Below, one piece after another: positions 1-6,683 of a stretch of DNA of 11,435 bases; position 1 is the first letter of the stretch; every line of letters starts with the position of its first letter. The translations under genes were made by a program, and so were the position numbers. Location: NCBI GenBank assembly GCA_023398345.1, contig JAEWSK010000012.1, positions 1-11,435 of the forward strand. Direction: 5' to 3'. The notes beneath the pieces are model-generated. The model was not told the origin of the DNA. It searched no databases and saw only the letters and a list, made by a program, of their open reading frames with translations. The stretch is from Armatimonadota bacterium (GTDB lineage Bacteria > Armatimonadota > UBA5829).

Positions 1-906
1 GTCCGTATCGACAGGTTTGTCTCTGCTCGCAAGCAGCATTGCCCTGTAACTGTCCAAGTCGACACCGTCGGAATCACTAAGCGTGGGCACTAACGTATCC
101 CAGCGAATATACGATTCGCATGGAGCTAAGTTCTTTATCGTCGCATTAATTACAAAATAGCGATTGCCTTCTTCAAGCTCAAAGTCTTCTATCTCTTTAT
201 TCGAAAAAGAAGTGCTGTTCAGTGCAAAATTGAACACACCGATTGGATAGAACTCGCCAGTTTTAGCTGTCACTTTTTTTAAAGCAGTCGCACCGGTCGA
301 ATCAGCAGGGTCGGCATAGGGAGCAGATAGAGGTTTTATCTTGCCCTTTAGATTGTAGCGCAGCACAAGGTTATCATCACTCTTAAATATTAATTTGGGA
401 ATGTCTAGCTCAGCCGGAACAGCGATATAGGAAAAAACCGATATCTTTTGACCGGGCTTGAGATCCATCTCAAAATTGGAATTTGTTTTTTCAACGCCGG
501 AATTTTGTTCGTACTCGTGGTTTTCGTTCTTGGAATCGACCGCGGTGATATTGAACGTGTCCCACCTTACAAATACTTCCTGGCTCTGCGGGTTGTGAAT
601 GACGTAGTGAAGCACCAAAAACTTCTCATCAGCTTTAGGATAGTGCAGCGAATCGCCAATTACCAACTGCCCCACCGAAAACTCAACACTCGTGAGAGTA
701 ACGTTAAGCGGAGAGATCTTACCCAAAGTGTATGTCGAACCTAAATCAGCATATTCGCCTTTAAGCTGGGTAGTGCCTATTGTGGCATGATTGGTCGTAG
801 ATTTTGAAGTCGTCTTTTTTGTGGGTTTGGCCTTGGCCGCAAACGCAGCAGTGCTCAACAACAGCAACACTACAAGTATTGCAGTTGCTTTGTAAGTTTT
901 TGTCAT
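1..906 (-). CDS. Exported protein with two tandem DUF4352-like domains (3' end outside window)
   Basis: The reading frame is open from ATG at 906 down to base 1, giving 302 residues with no stop, so the C-terminus lies outside the window. An AGAGGTG ribosome site sits just upstream of the ATG. Residues 1-23 form a signal peptide: Lys3 and Lys6, a hydrophobic stretch at 8-19, and an AFA site before AKAKP. A Lys/Thr/Ser-rich linker follows at about 24-38. Two beta-rich modules come next, at roughly 50-180 and 215-302. They align without gaps over 24 residues (95-117 region and 248-271 region), each ending in RWDT (114-117 and 268-271). The order of a hydrophobic strand, an N-P or N-L turn, RWDT and LKPGQ followed by a hydrophobic strand recalls DUF4352/Telokin-like immunoglobulin-fold domains of cell-surface proteins; this assignment is from pattern only. 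Function is unknown. The gene is divergent from comM and is probably not functionally linked to it. Confidence 0.8.
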   Translation of the reverse strand, partial: MTKTYKATAILVVLLLLSTAAFAAKAKPTKKTTSKSTTNHATIGTTQLKGEYADLGSTYTLGKISPLNVTLTSVEFSVGQLVIGDSLHYPKADEKFLVLHYVIHNPQSQEVFVRWDTFNITAVDSKNENHEYEQNSGVEKTNSNFEMDLKPGQKISVFSYIAVPAELDIPKLIFKSDDNLVLRYNLKGKIKPLSAPYADPADSTGATALKKVTAKTGEFYPIGVFNFALNSTSFSNKEIEDFELEEGNRYFVINATIKNLAPCESYIRWDTLVPTLSDSDGVDLDSYRAMLLASRDKPVDTD

Positions 907-1080
907 CTGCTTACACCTCTGAAATTACAGTAATGGTTGAGTTTTATGCAAACGCTAAGGCCGTTCCTCTTTTGGACACATCATTTCGGCCACCATGTTG
1001 CATAATTTCAGCGAACATACCGGAACTTGCCTTGGAAGTCTGATTTCGAAAATCTTCAAAGCTCCCTGCTATGTGCTACG

Positions 1081-1110
1081 TTGACACCCATTCCGTTCGT
1101 TACATATAAT
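1081..1110 (+). promoter_or_regulatory. Consensus sigma-70/A promoter of comM
   Basis: TTGACA at 1081-1086 and TATAAT at 1105-1110 are both perfect matches to the housekeeping consensus and are separated by 18 bases. Transcription would start near 1117, giving a leader of about 42 bases to the comM ATG at 1159. The remainder of the 252-bp gap between the divergent gene (start 906) and comM shows no coding sequence or clear terminator. Confidence 0.8.
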
Positions 1111-1158
1111 AAACCCATCACAAACTACTCCAAAATATGATCGGAGACCGACAAAATA

Positions 1159-2694
1159 ATGCTCGCTCAAATAACGTCGAGTGCGGTGAGCGGAATTGAC
1201 GCCTACATAATTGAGGTAGAAGTCGACATATCGCCGGCGTTGCCGAGCTTTACCATAGTCGGGCTTCCCGATGCGGCTGTTCGCGAGTCTATCGAGCGAG
1301 TTAGGGCTGCAATTAAAAATTGTGGATTTGAATTTCCGTCCAGACGCATCACCATCAACCTAGCCCCGGCCGATGTTCGCAAAGAAGGGCCATCGTTTGA
1401 CTTGCCAATCGCAATTGGGATACTGGCAGCCAGCGGTCAAGTCAATATCGAATTTGCAAAAAACTGCATGATCGTTGGCGAACTCAGCTTGGACGGAGCG
1501 GTGCGAAACGTAAGCGGCGTGCTTCCGATAGCGATGAACGCCCGAGAAAAAAAGATCGAGCGAATAATTGTTCCAGCGCACAATGTCAAAGAAGCGGCGG
1601 TGGTAGGTGATGTTGAAGTCTATCCTGTTACAACATTGACCGAAGTAGTCCAGCTTCTAAACGAGCCGGATAAAATGCTTCCAGCTATCTTCGACATTCA
1701 AGAGTTTCAAACGCTCGATGCTCCATCCTACGACATTGACTTTAGCGATGTTAAGGGCCAAGACAGCGTTAAGCGGGCTTTTGAAGTTGCGGCAGCAGGC
1801 GGACACAATATAGTTATGATCGGCCCACCTGGAAGCGGAAAAACAATGCTTGCCCGCAGGATTCCAACAATATTACCGCCTTTATCAATCGAAGAGGCGC
1901 TCGAGGTAACAAAACTATACAGCGTATGCGGCCTGCTCAGCTCAAATGAGGCTCTGATTACAAAGCGCGCCTTTCGCGCTCCGCATCATACAATATCAAA
2001 CGCCGGGCTTGCCGGAGGCGGCACATGTCCAAGACCGGGAGAGATCAGTTTAGCGCACAACGGCGTGCTTTTCCTTGACGAGTTACCGGAGTTTAAGCGG
2101 GATGTGCTAGAAATTCTCAGACAGCCGCTCGAAGACGGTGTCGTCACGATTGCTCGCGCACAGGCATCGCTCACCTATCCGGCCCGCTTCATTTTTATCG
2201 GAGCGCTAAACCCGTGCCCATGTGGATTTTATGGCGACAGCCTAAAAACATGTTCTTGTTCTCCGCAAATGATCAAGCGTTACTTGCAACGCGTCTCCGG
2301 CCCTCTTTTGGATAGAATAGACATCCATGTCGAGGTGCCGCGCCTAAAGCATGATGATCTTCTCAGCCGAAGCAAAGGCGAATCATCACTGGCGATAAGG
2401 CAGAGAGTAATCGAAGCGAGAAAACGACAACTTGAGCGCTTTTGCGGCAGCAGCGCTTACTCAAACGCCCAGATGAACTCACGCCAGATAAGGCAATTCT
2501 GCATTATAACGGACGACACAAAAAGCCTGCTGCGTTCGGCAATTACGCAACTGAACATGTCGGCCAGAGCTTACGATCGCATCCTCAAACTATCTCGAAC
2601 CATCGCCGATCTTGCCGGTGACGAACAAATTCAGCTTTCTCACGTTGCTGAGGCTATTCAGTACAGAAGCCTAGACAGAAAGTTCTGGGCATAG
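1159..2694 (+). CDS. comM: YifB/ComM family Mg-chelatase-like AAA+ ATPase
   Basis: This 511-residue protein has the full length expected for the YifB/ComM family. In naturally competent bacteria ComM is a hexameric helicase that promotes branch migration when incoming single-stranded DNA is recombined. Residues 1 to about 170 form the Lon-protease-like N-terminal domain, with the family signature SFTIVGLPDAAVRESIERV. The AAA+ core has Walker A GPPGSGKT at 222-229 and Walker B VLFLDE around 303-308. A four-cysteine segment follows (NPCPCGFYGD then CSCS), and then SGPLLDRIDIHVEV, all typical of the family; the C-terminal Mg-chelatase domain runs to the end. GGAG at 1143-1146 lies 12 bases before the ATG. 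The gene stands alone behind its own consensus promoter. Many non-competent bacteria also carry this gene, so transformation is not proven by its presence. Confidence 0.95.
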   Translation: MLAQITSSAVSGIDAYIIEVEVDISPALPSFTIVGLPDAAVRESIERVRAAIKNCGFEFPSRRITINLAPADVRKEGPSFDLPIAIGILAASGQVNIEFAKNCMIVGELSLDGAVRNVSGVLPIAMNAREKKIERIIVPAHNVKEAAVVGDVEVYPVTTLTEVVQLLNEPDKMLPAIFDIQEFQTLDAPSYDIDFSDVKGQDSVKRAFEVAAAGGHNIVMIGPPGSGKTMLARRIPTILPPLSIEEALEVTKLYSVCGLLSSNEALITKRAFRAPHHTISNAGLAGGGTCPRPGEISLAHNGVLFLDELPEFKRDVLEILRQPLEDGVVTIARAQASLTYPARFIFIGALNPCPCGFYGDSLKTCSCSPQMIKRYLQRVSGPLLDRIDIHVEVPRLKHDDLLSRSKGESSLAIRQRVIEARKRQLERFCGSSAYSNAQMNSRQIRQFCIITDDTKSLLRSAITQLNMSARAYDRILKLSRTIADLAGDEQIQLSHVAEAIQYRSLDRKFWA

Positions 2695-2752
2695 TTGGCA
2701 AGTATAAGCAATATTGTTACGTAGATACGACACACACTGCCACGCTCAAAGT

Positions 2753-2781
2753 TTGACAAGACCACTATCTGTCGGTATACT
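2753..2781 (+). promoter_or_regulatory. Near-consensus sigma-70/A promoter of the ffh operon
   Basis: TTGACA at 2753-2758 is followed after exactly 17 bases by TATACT at 2776-2781. Transcription should begin near 2788, leaving a leader of roughly 107 bases before the ffh ATG at 2895. It lies 58 bases past the comM stop, and I see no comM terminator before it, so some read-through from comM is possible. Confidence 0.8.
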
Positions 2782-2809
2782 ATCAGGTTGTACGTAACTG
2801 ACGAAACTG

Positions 2810-2843
2810 AGGGAAGGGACCTCTCGGGCTCTTCCCTTATTTT
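2810..2843 (+). terminator. Terminator-like hairpin in the ffh leader (possible attenuator)
   Basis: The left arm at 2810-2821 and the right arm at 2826-2837 pair as a 12-position stem with one G-U pair and one A-G mismatch, around a UCUC loop. The outer seven pairs (AGGGAAG with CTTCCCT) are perfect. The tail is TTATTTTA. This has the shape of an intrinsic terminator, yet it lies downstream of the promoter at 2753-2781 and upstream of ffh, so it would act on the ffh transcript itself. It may be an attenuator, a stabilising 5' hairpin, or the end of a short leader RNA. A second, smaller hairpin (GACGGC 2854-2859 with GCCGTC 2869-2874) lies between it and the start codon. Confidence 0.5.
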
Positions 2844-2894
2844 ACGCTGTGTGGACGGCAGAAAAATCGCCGTCGCCCAGAGATATGGTGAGAG

Positions 2895-4244
2895 ATGTTC
2901 GAGAGCCTGTCCGAGAAACTGCAGGGCGTTTTCAAAAAGCTCCGCGGAAAGGGCGGCCTTACTGAAAGTGACGTCAACGAGGCACTGCGCGAGGTTCGCC
3001 TTGTGCTGCTGGAGGCTGATGTCAACTTCAAGGTCGTCAAGGACTTTGTCGCGGCTGTAAAAGAACAGGCAATCGGTCAGGCCGTGCTGCAGGGTTTGAA
3101 TCCTGCCCAGCATGTAATAAAGATTGTTAACGAAGAGCTGATAAATCTGCTCGGCGGCGAGCAAGTTAAGCTCAAAGTGTCGGAACGACCCCCGACTGTT
3201 ATAATGGTTGCGGGTCTTCATGGCGCGGGCAAAACCACCCAGGTGGCAAAACTCGCGAATATGTTTAAAAAGCAGGGCAAAAAGCCGCTGCTGGTGGCGG
3301 GAGATGTCTACCGCCCCGCGGCGATTTTGCAGCTCAGGACGCTGAGTGAACAAATCGGCGTCGATGCGTTCGATATAGGCGACAAGCAAGATGCGGTTGC
3401 GGTTGCAAAATCAGCGCTGAACTATGCAAAAACAAACGGCAATGATCCGGTTTTAATCGACGTCGCGGGTCGACTTCACATCGACGAAGAGATGATGTCG
3501 GAGCTAAAGCGCATCCGCGAGCAGATAGATGTGACCGAGGTGCTGCTTGTTGTCGACGCAATGACTGGCCAAGACGCCGTCAATGTGGCGAGGCAATTCA
3601 ACGAGGCGCTGGAAATCGACGGCATTTTGATGACCAAAATGGACGGCGATGCACGCGGCGGCGCGGCGTTGTCGGTAAAGGCGGTCACTGGTAAGCCGAT
3701 AAAGTTTATAGGCACATCGGAAAAGATGGACGGAATCGAGCCGTTTCATCCAGACCGAATGGCGTCGCGCATACTCGGAATGGGGGACGTTCTTAGCCTG
3801 ATCGAAAAGGCTCAAGAGTCCTTCGATGAACAGCAGGCACTGACGCTGGAAAAGAAGCTAAGGGAAAATCGTTTTGATTTGAACGATTATCTCGCGCAGC
3901 TTCAGCAAATGCGAAAAATGGGCCCGCTCGATAAGCTTATGGAAATGATTCCCGGTTTCGGGAACATGAGCCAGCAGTTAAAGGGCGCAAAAATAGACGA
4001 GAAAGAATTTGGCCATGTTGAGGCGATCTTGCGCTCTATGACATATGAGGAGCGCAGTGATCCGACAATTCTTAACGCGAGTCGCCGCAGGCGAATTGCT
4101 GCCGGCAGTGGCACAAGCGTTCAGGAAGTCAACCGACTTATGAACCAGTTCGGCGAAATGCGCAAGATGATTCGCACGATGACTGGCGCTGAAGAGTCAG
4201 GGAAAAGGCATAAGCGAATGCCTAATTTCCCGTTTATGAATTAA
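2895..4244 (+). CDS. ffh: Signal recognition particle GTPase Ffh (SRP54)
   Basis: This is the protein subunit of the bacterial signal recognition particle. It binds signal sequences emerging from the ribosome and delivers the complex to FtsY and the SecYEG channel at the membrane. It is 449 residues long, a normal length. The N domain carries LLEADVNFKVVKDF. The GTPase domain has G1 GLHGAGKTT (107-115), DVYRPAA, G3 DVAGR (189-193), G4 TKMDGDARGG (from 247) and G5 GTSEK (273-277), followed by EPFHPDRMASRILGMGD. The methionine-rich M domain includes QLQQMRKMGPLDKLMEMIPG and the RNA-binding helix with GSGTSVQEVNRLM. Three positions within the GTP-binding motifs differ from the usual residues (see findings). 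The gene opens the ribosome/secretion operon behind its own promoter. The identification is secure. Confidence 0.97.
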   Translation: MFESLSEKLQGVFKKLRGKGGLTESDVNEALREVRLVLLEADVNFKVVKDFVAAVKEQAIGQAVLQGLNPAQHVIKIVNEELINLLGGEQVKLKVSERPPTVIMVAGLHGAGKTTQVAKLANMFKKQGKKPLLVAGDVYRPAAILQLRTLSEQIGVDAFDIGDKQDAVAVAKSALNYAKTNGNDPVLIDVAGRLHIDEEMMSELKRIREQIDVTEVLLVVDAMTGQDAVNVARQFNEALEIDGILMTKMDGDARGGAALSVKAVTGKPIKFIGTSEKMDGIEPFHPDRMASRILGMGDVLSLIEKAQESFDEQQALTLEKKLRENRFDLNDYLAQLQQMRKMGPLDKLMEMIPGFGNMSQQLKGAKIDEKEFGHVEAILRSMTYEERSDPTILNASRRRRIAAGSGTSVQEVNRLMNQFGEMRKMIRTMTGAEESGKRHKRMPNFPFMN

Positions 4245-4364
4245 ATATTCGTTGGCCTAAACTTATTTTCAGGGCTTGCAAATAGATTGCCGAAACTACG
4301 ATTTTAATTCAAATCGGCATGATTTTATGATGAAGTAGTTAGTAATCCTAGGAGGAGAACTCAA
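4245..4364 (+). other. Intergenic leader of rpsP
   Basis: This 120-base AT-rich gap between ffh and rpsP contains no gene. A weak hairpin, CGATTT (4299-4304) with AAATCG (4311-4316), has no T-run after it. TATGAT at 4326-4331 could be a -10 element, but no good -35 box stands 16-18 bases upstream. Read-through from ffh into rpsP is therefore the simplest reading, with an extra internal promoter possible but unproven. Confidence 0.4.
4350..4355 (+). promoter_or_regulatory. Shine-Dalgarno of rpsP fixing a TTG start
   Basis: A perfect AGGAGG lies nine bases before TTG at 4365. No ATG or GTG in the rpsP frame lies close by, and the encoded start [14 protein letters not shown] is the conserved S16 N-terminus. 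The TTG start is therefore well supported. Confidence 0.85.
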
Positions 4365-4769
4365 TTGGTAAAGATCAGACTCAGGCGGATGGGAGCAAAG
4401 AAGCGGCCGTTCTACAGAATCGTAGTAGCGGACAGCCGCAAGGCGCGTGATGGGCGTTTCATTGAGAACATCGGCTACTATGACCCGACCGTCGAACCTC
4501 CGGTGATCAAACTGGATGTTGAAAAAGCTCAGGATTGGATCAACAAAGGCGCGCAGCCGTCTGACGTGACCCGTGGCCTTTTGAAGAAGATGGGCATGCT
4601 TGGCGGGCAGAGCGAGGCATCGATTTCACGGGCTGCCGCGAAGATCGAAGCAAAGAAGAATGCAAAGGCTAAGGCCGAAGCTCCGGCGATTGTCGAAACC
4701 GCCGCTCCTGCCGAAGAGTCTGCTGCTGAGGCCACCGAAGAAGTCGTGGCAGAAGAAGCGGCTGAGTAA
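4365..4769 (+). CDS. rpsP: 30S ribosomal protein S16 with long Ala/Glu-rich tail
   Basis: S16 is a small-subunit protein that binds 16S rRNA early and aids 30S assembly. The first 80 or so residues are a standard S16: [20 protein letters not shown], then [19 protein letters not shown] and the [21 protein letters not shown] helix. The protein runs to 134 residues, whereas most S16 proteins end near 80-90. The extra part is a low-complexity tail, first Lys/Ala-rich and then Glu/Ala-rich, with no hydrophobic core; it is probably disordered. Translation starts at TTG behind a perfect AGGAGG. A frameshift is unlikely, because the tail keeps the same GC-rich codon use and the frame closes shortly before khpA. 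Confidence 0.95.
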   Translation: MVKIRLRRMGAKKRPFYRIVVADSRKARDGRFIENIGYYDPTVEPPVIKLDVEKAQDWINKGAQPSDVTRGLLKKMGMLGGQSEASISRAAAKIEAKKNAKAKAEAPAIVETAAPAEESAAEATEEVVAEEAAE

Positions 4770-4779
4770 ATCGGTAAGT

Positions 4780-4799
4780 GCGATTGCATAATCGTTTTT
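4780..4799 (+). terminator. Weak hairpin plus T-run between rpsP and khpA
   Basis: CGATT (4781-4785) pairs with AATCG (4790-4794) around a GCAT loop and is followed by five Ts (4795-4799). The stem is only five base pairs, six with a G-U pair, and is AT-rich. At best this is a partial terminator or a processing/attenuation point that lowers expression of khpA and downstream genes relative to the ribosomal protein. Confidence 0.3.
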
Positions 4800-4811
4800 G
4801 TATCGTGTGAT

Positions 4812-4815
4812 GGAG
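4812..4815 (+). promoter_or_regulatory. Shine-Dalgarno of khpA deciding a TTG start
   Basis: GGAG lies nine bases before TTG at 4825. The in-frame upstream candidates (TTG 4798, GTG 4807, ATG 4810) have no such site before them. The protein from 4825 begins MKNLIEILVKALVD, which matches the usual KhpA N-terminus. Confidence 0.6.
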
Positions 4816-4824
4816 TGGGTTGAT

Positions 4825-5055
4825 TTGAAGAACCTGATCGAGATTCTGGTAAAGGCCTTGGTTGATAATGCCGGTGCCGTAAATGTCGAGGAAATTGACG
4901 AAGGCGATTCGGTGACGTTTGAAGTCACCGTTGCTGAAGACGATCTCGGCAAGGTCATCGGCAAGCAAGGACGAGTGGCGAATGCTCTGAGAACTGTCGC
5001 TAAAGCAGCGGCTATCAAAGAACACAAGAATGTATTCGTCAAGATATTGCCGTAG
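4825..5055 (+). CDS. khpA: KH-domain RNA-binding protein KhpA (YlqC family)
   Basis: KhpA is a single-KH-domain RNA-binding protein. In Gram-positive bacteria it pairs with KhpB/Jag and affects cell size, division and small-RNA biology. From TTG at 4825 the protein is 76 residues, the usual family size. The RNA-binding GxxG loop is GKQG within LGKVIGKQGRVANAL, and the following helix is VAKAAAIKEHKNV. An earlier ATG at 4810 would add five residues (MEWVD) but lacks a ribosome site. Its place between rpsP and rimM is the classical one for this gene. The stop is four bases before the rimM ATG, so the two are probably translationally coupled. Confidence 0.9.
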   Translation: MKNLIEILVKALVDNAGAVNVEEIDEGDSVTFEVTVAEDDLGKVIGKQGRVANALRTVAKAAAIKEHKNVFVKILP

Positions 5056-5059
5056 GCCT

Positions 5060-5578
5060 ATGCCCCGAATTGAGAAACAATATATTATAATAGGCAAGAT
5101 TGTCGCGCCGATGGGAATCCGCGGGGAAGTAAAGGTCGTTATCCTTACGGACTATCCCGAGCGGTTCGCGAATGGAAGCGAGCTTTTGCTCAGGCTGCCT
5201 GAATCCGAACCGAAGCGGGTGAAGATAACGAGCCAGAATCCGCACAAGGGTGGGTTGACACTCAAAATCGAGGGGATAGATACTCGAAATGATGCCGAAA
5301 CCCTGCGCGGAGCGGAGTTCGTTATCGACGAAAGCGAGCTGACCGAACTGCCTGCGGGCGAGTTCTACGTTTTCGATATTATCGGCCTAAAGGTCACCAG
5401 CGAAGACGGTCGGGAATGCGGCGAAGTAACCGAAGTGCTGCAGGGTGGTGCAAACGATGTATATGTTACTAGCACTGGCCTGTGCATTCCGGCGATGCGC
5501 GACGTGATTGCGAAAGTGGACGTTGAAAAAGGCGAGATAATAATCAGACCGGTTCCGGGACTGTTGGACAAGAACTGA
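5060..5578 (+). CDS. rimM: Ribosome maturation factor RimM
   Basis: RimM binds S19 and helps the 3' head domain of the 30S subunit to mature. The protein is 172 residues, normal for the family. The N-terminal RimM beta-barrel starts with [18 protein letters not shown]. The C-terminal PRC-barrel runs from [11 protein letters not shown] through [16 protein letters not shown] and [12 protein letters not shown] to the terminal PGLLD. ATG at 5060 is preferred: an in-frame ATG at 5030 would overlap khpA by 26 bases and add residues that do not fit the family. No strong SD precedes 5060, which agrees with translational coupling to khpA. Confidence 0.95.
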   Translation: MPRIEKQYIIIGKIVAPMGIRGEVKVVILTDYPERFANGSELLLRLPESEPKRVKITSQNPHKGGLTLKIEGIDTRNDAETLRGAEFVIDESELTELPAGEFYVFDIIGLKVTSEDGRECGEVTEVLQGGANDVYVTSTGLCIPAMRDVIAKVDVEKGEIIIRPVPGLLDKN

Positions 5579-5579
5579 T

Positions 5580-6320
5580 ATGCTCTTTGAAGTACTGACC
5601 ACATTTCCGGGGATGATCGATGCGATTACAAACGAGAGTATCCTCGGAAGGGCGCAAAGTAAAGGTCTGATTGACGTAAATGCCGTCAATATTCGGGATT
5701 TCACGGCGGACAAGCATCGAACCACCGACGACGCGCCGTTTGGCGGCGGGCCGGGAATGGTTATGAAGCCGGAGCCCGTATTTGATGCAGTGGATTCGTT
5801 AGTGAGCCGCGGTCGCGGCGGAAGGCCGAGAATCCTGCTGATGACTCCGCAAGGGCGACGATTTGACCAGTCAATGGCCGAAGAGTTGGCTGGCGAGAGC
5901 CATTTGATTATGATCTGCGGCCGCTACGAGGGCGTGGACGAACGAATAAGACAACATTTGGTGGCCGATGAGATTTCCATTGGCGACTATGTGCTCACCG
6001 GCGGCGAGTTGGCAGCATTGGTTGTTATAGATGCAGTCGCAAGGCTGCTGCCGGGAGTGTTAGGAGACGAGAGCTCGCCCGAAAGCGAGTCGTTTTCGAG
6101 CGGGCTTTTGGAATACCCGCAATATACGCGTCCCGCGGATTTCCGCGGATACAGTGTGCCCGAAGTATTGCTTTCGGGCAATCACGAACAAATAAGAAAA
6201 TGGAGGCGCGCGCAGTCGCTGGAACGGACGCTTCAAAAGCGCCCTGACTTGCTTGAGACCGCGCCGCTTACGCAAGAAGATAAACGCATACTGGATAGGC
6301 TTAGAGCCGAGGAGGAATAA
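5580..6320 (+). CDS. trmD: tRNA (guanine-N1-)-methyltransferase TrmD
   Basis: TrmD transfers a methyl group from S-adenosylmethionine to N1 of G37, next to the anticodon, in tRNAs reading CNN codons and prevents +1 frameshifting. It is a dimeric SPOUT enzyme with a trefoil-knot SAM site. The 246-residue protein has all family blocks: [20 protein letters not shown] near 40-59, [10 protein letters not shown] at 113-122, and then [28 protein letters not shown] and [10 protein letters not shown]. The ATG is one base after the rimM stop. The last codons, GAG GAG GAA for Glu-Glu-Glu, also serve as the ribosome-binding site of rplS. The assignment is certain. Confidence 0.97.
   Translation: MLFEVLTTFPGMIDAITNESILGRAQSKGLIDVNAVNIRDFTADKHRTTDDAPFGGGPGMVMKPEPVFDAVDSLVSRGRGGRPRILLMTPQGRRFDQSMAEELAGESHLIMICGRYEGVDERIRQHLVADEISIGDYVLTGGELAALVVIDAVARLLPGVLGDESSPESESFSSGLLEYPQYTRPADFRGYSVPEVLLSGNHEQIRKWRRAQSLERTLQKRPDLLETAPLTQEDKRILDRLRAEEE
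6310..6315 (+). promoter_or_regulatory. Shine-Dalgarno of rplS inside the trmD 3' end
   Basis: AGGAGG lies six bases before GTG at 6322 and overlaps the Glu codons that end trmD. It fixes the rplS start at GTG rather than at the in-frame ATG at 6253, which would lie deep inside trmD. Confidence 0.85.
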
Positions 6321-6321
6321 A

Positions 6322-6672
6322 GTGCAGCTCATCGAGCAGATAGAGTTTGAACAGCTAAGAATCGACACTCCCGACTTTGGTCCTGGCGACACGGTTAAGG
6401 TTCACACCCGAGTCGTAGAGGGCGGCAAAGAGAGAATTCAGATATTCGAGGGAGTAATTATCGGCAAGAAAGACGGCGGGCTGCGCTCGGCGTTTACTGT
6501 CCGCAAGCTCTCGCATGGAATTGGCGTCGAGCGAACATTTATGCTTCATTCGCCGCGAATTGCCAAAATTGAAGTAGCTCGCCGGGGCGCGGTGCGCAGA
6601 GCAAAACTGTATTACCTGCGCGGCAAAGTTGGTAAGGCTGCCAGAATCAAAGAGCGCCAAACAGCCCAATGA
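6322..6672 (+). CDS. rplS: 50S ribosomal protein L19
   Basis: L19 lies at the interface of the 50S and 30S subunits. From GTG at 6322 the protein is 116 residues, the normal length. Conserved parts are [70 protein letters not shown] and the basic end [20 protein letters not shown]. The start lies one base after the trmD stop, behind a perfect SD within trmD. The stop TGA at 6670-6672 overlaps a possible upstream lepB ATG (6669). Confidence 0.97.
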   Translation: MQLIEQIEFEQLRIDTPDFGPGDTVKVHTRVVEGGKERIQIFEGVIIGKKDGGLRSAFTVRKLSHGIGVERTFMLHSPRIAKIEVARRGAVRRAKLYYLRGKVGKAARIKERQTAQ

Positions 6673-6674
6673 GG
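6671..6674 (+). promoter_or_regulatory. Candidate Shine-Dalgarno of lepB
   Basis: GAGG overlaps the rplS stop codon and lies nine bases before ATG 6684. The alternative ATG at 6669, in an ATGA overlap with rplS, has no purine-rich site upstream. Confidence 0.5.
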
Positions 6675-6683
6675 CTTAACAAT

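Noticed and set aside
924..951. Possible minus-strand promoter for the exported protein (TTGCAT, 16 bases, TGTAAT, read on the minus strand)
   Set aside because: The -35 box matches only three of six positions and the leader would be extremely short; too weak to list as a promoter.
804..1043. Plus-strand open frame across the divergent gap
   Set aside because: It overlaps the signal-peptide region of the minus-strand gene, has no ribosome site, and its translation looks like no known protein.
2695..2752. Terminator for comM
   Set aside because: Only the short palindrome CAATATTG is present, without a GC-rich stem or T-run.
2788..3060. Plus-strand open frame beginning at the ffh transcript start, a possible leader peptide
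   Set aside because: It starts with TTG at the predicted first base of the mRNA, has no SD, and runs out of frame deep into ffh; it is a shadow.
2658..3389. Long minus-strand open frame opposite the ffh start
   Set aside because: It covers the promoter and first third of ffh on the other strand, and its protein shows no domain-like pattern; explained by the ffh codon bias.
4276..4331. Internal promoter ahead of rpsP using TATGAT at 4326
   Set aside because: No acceptable -35 element at 16-18 bases; TTGCAA at 4276 is far too distant.
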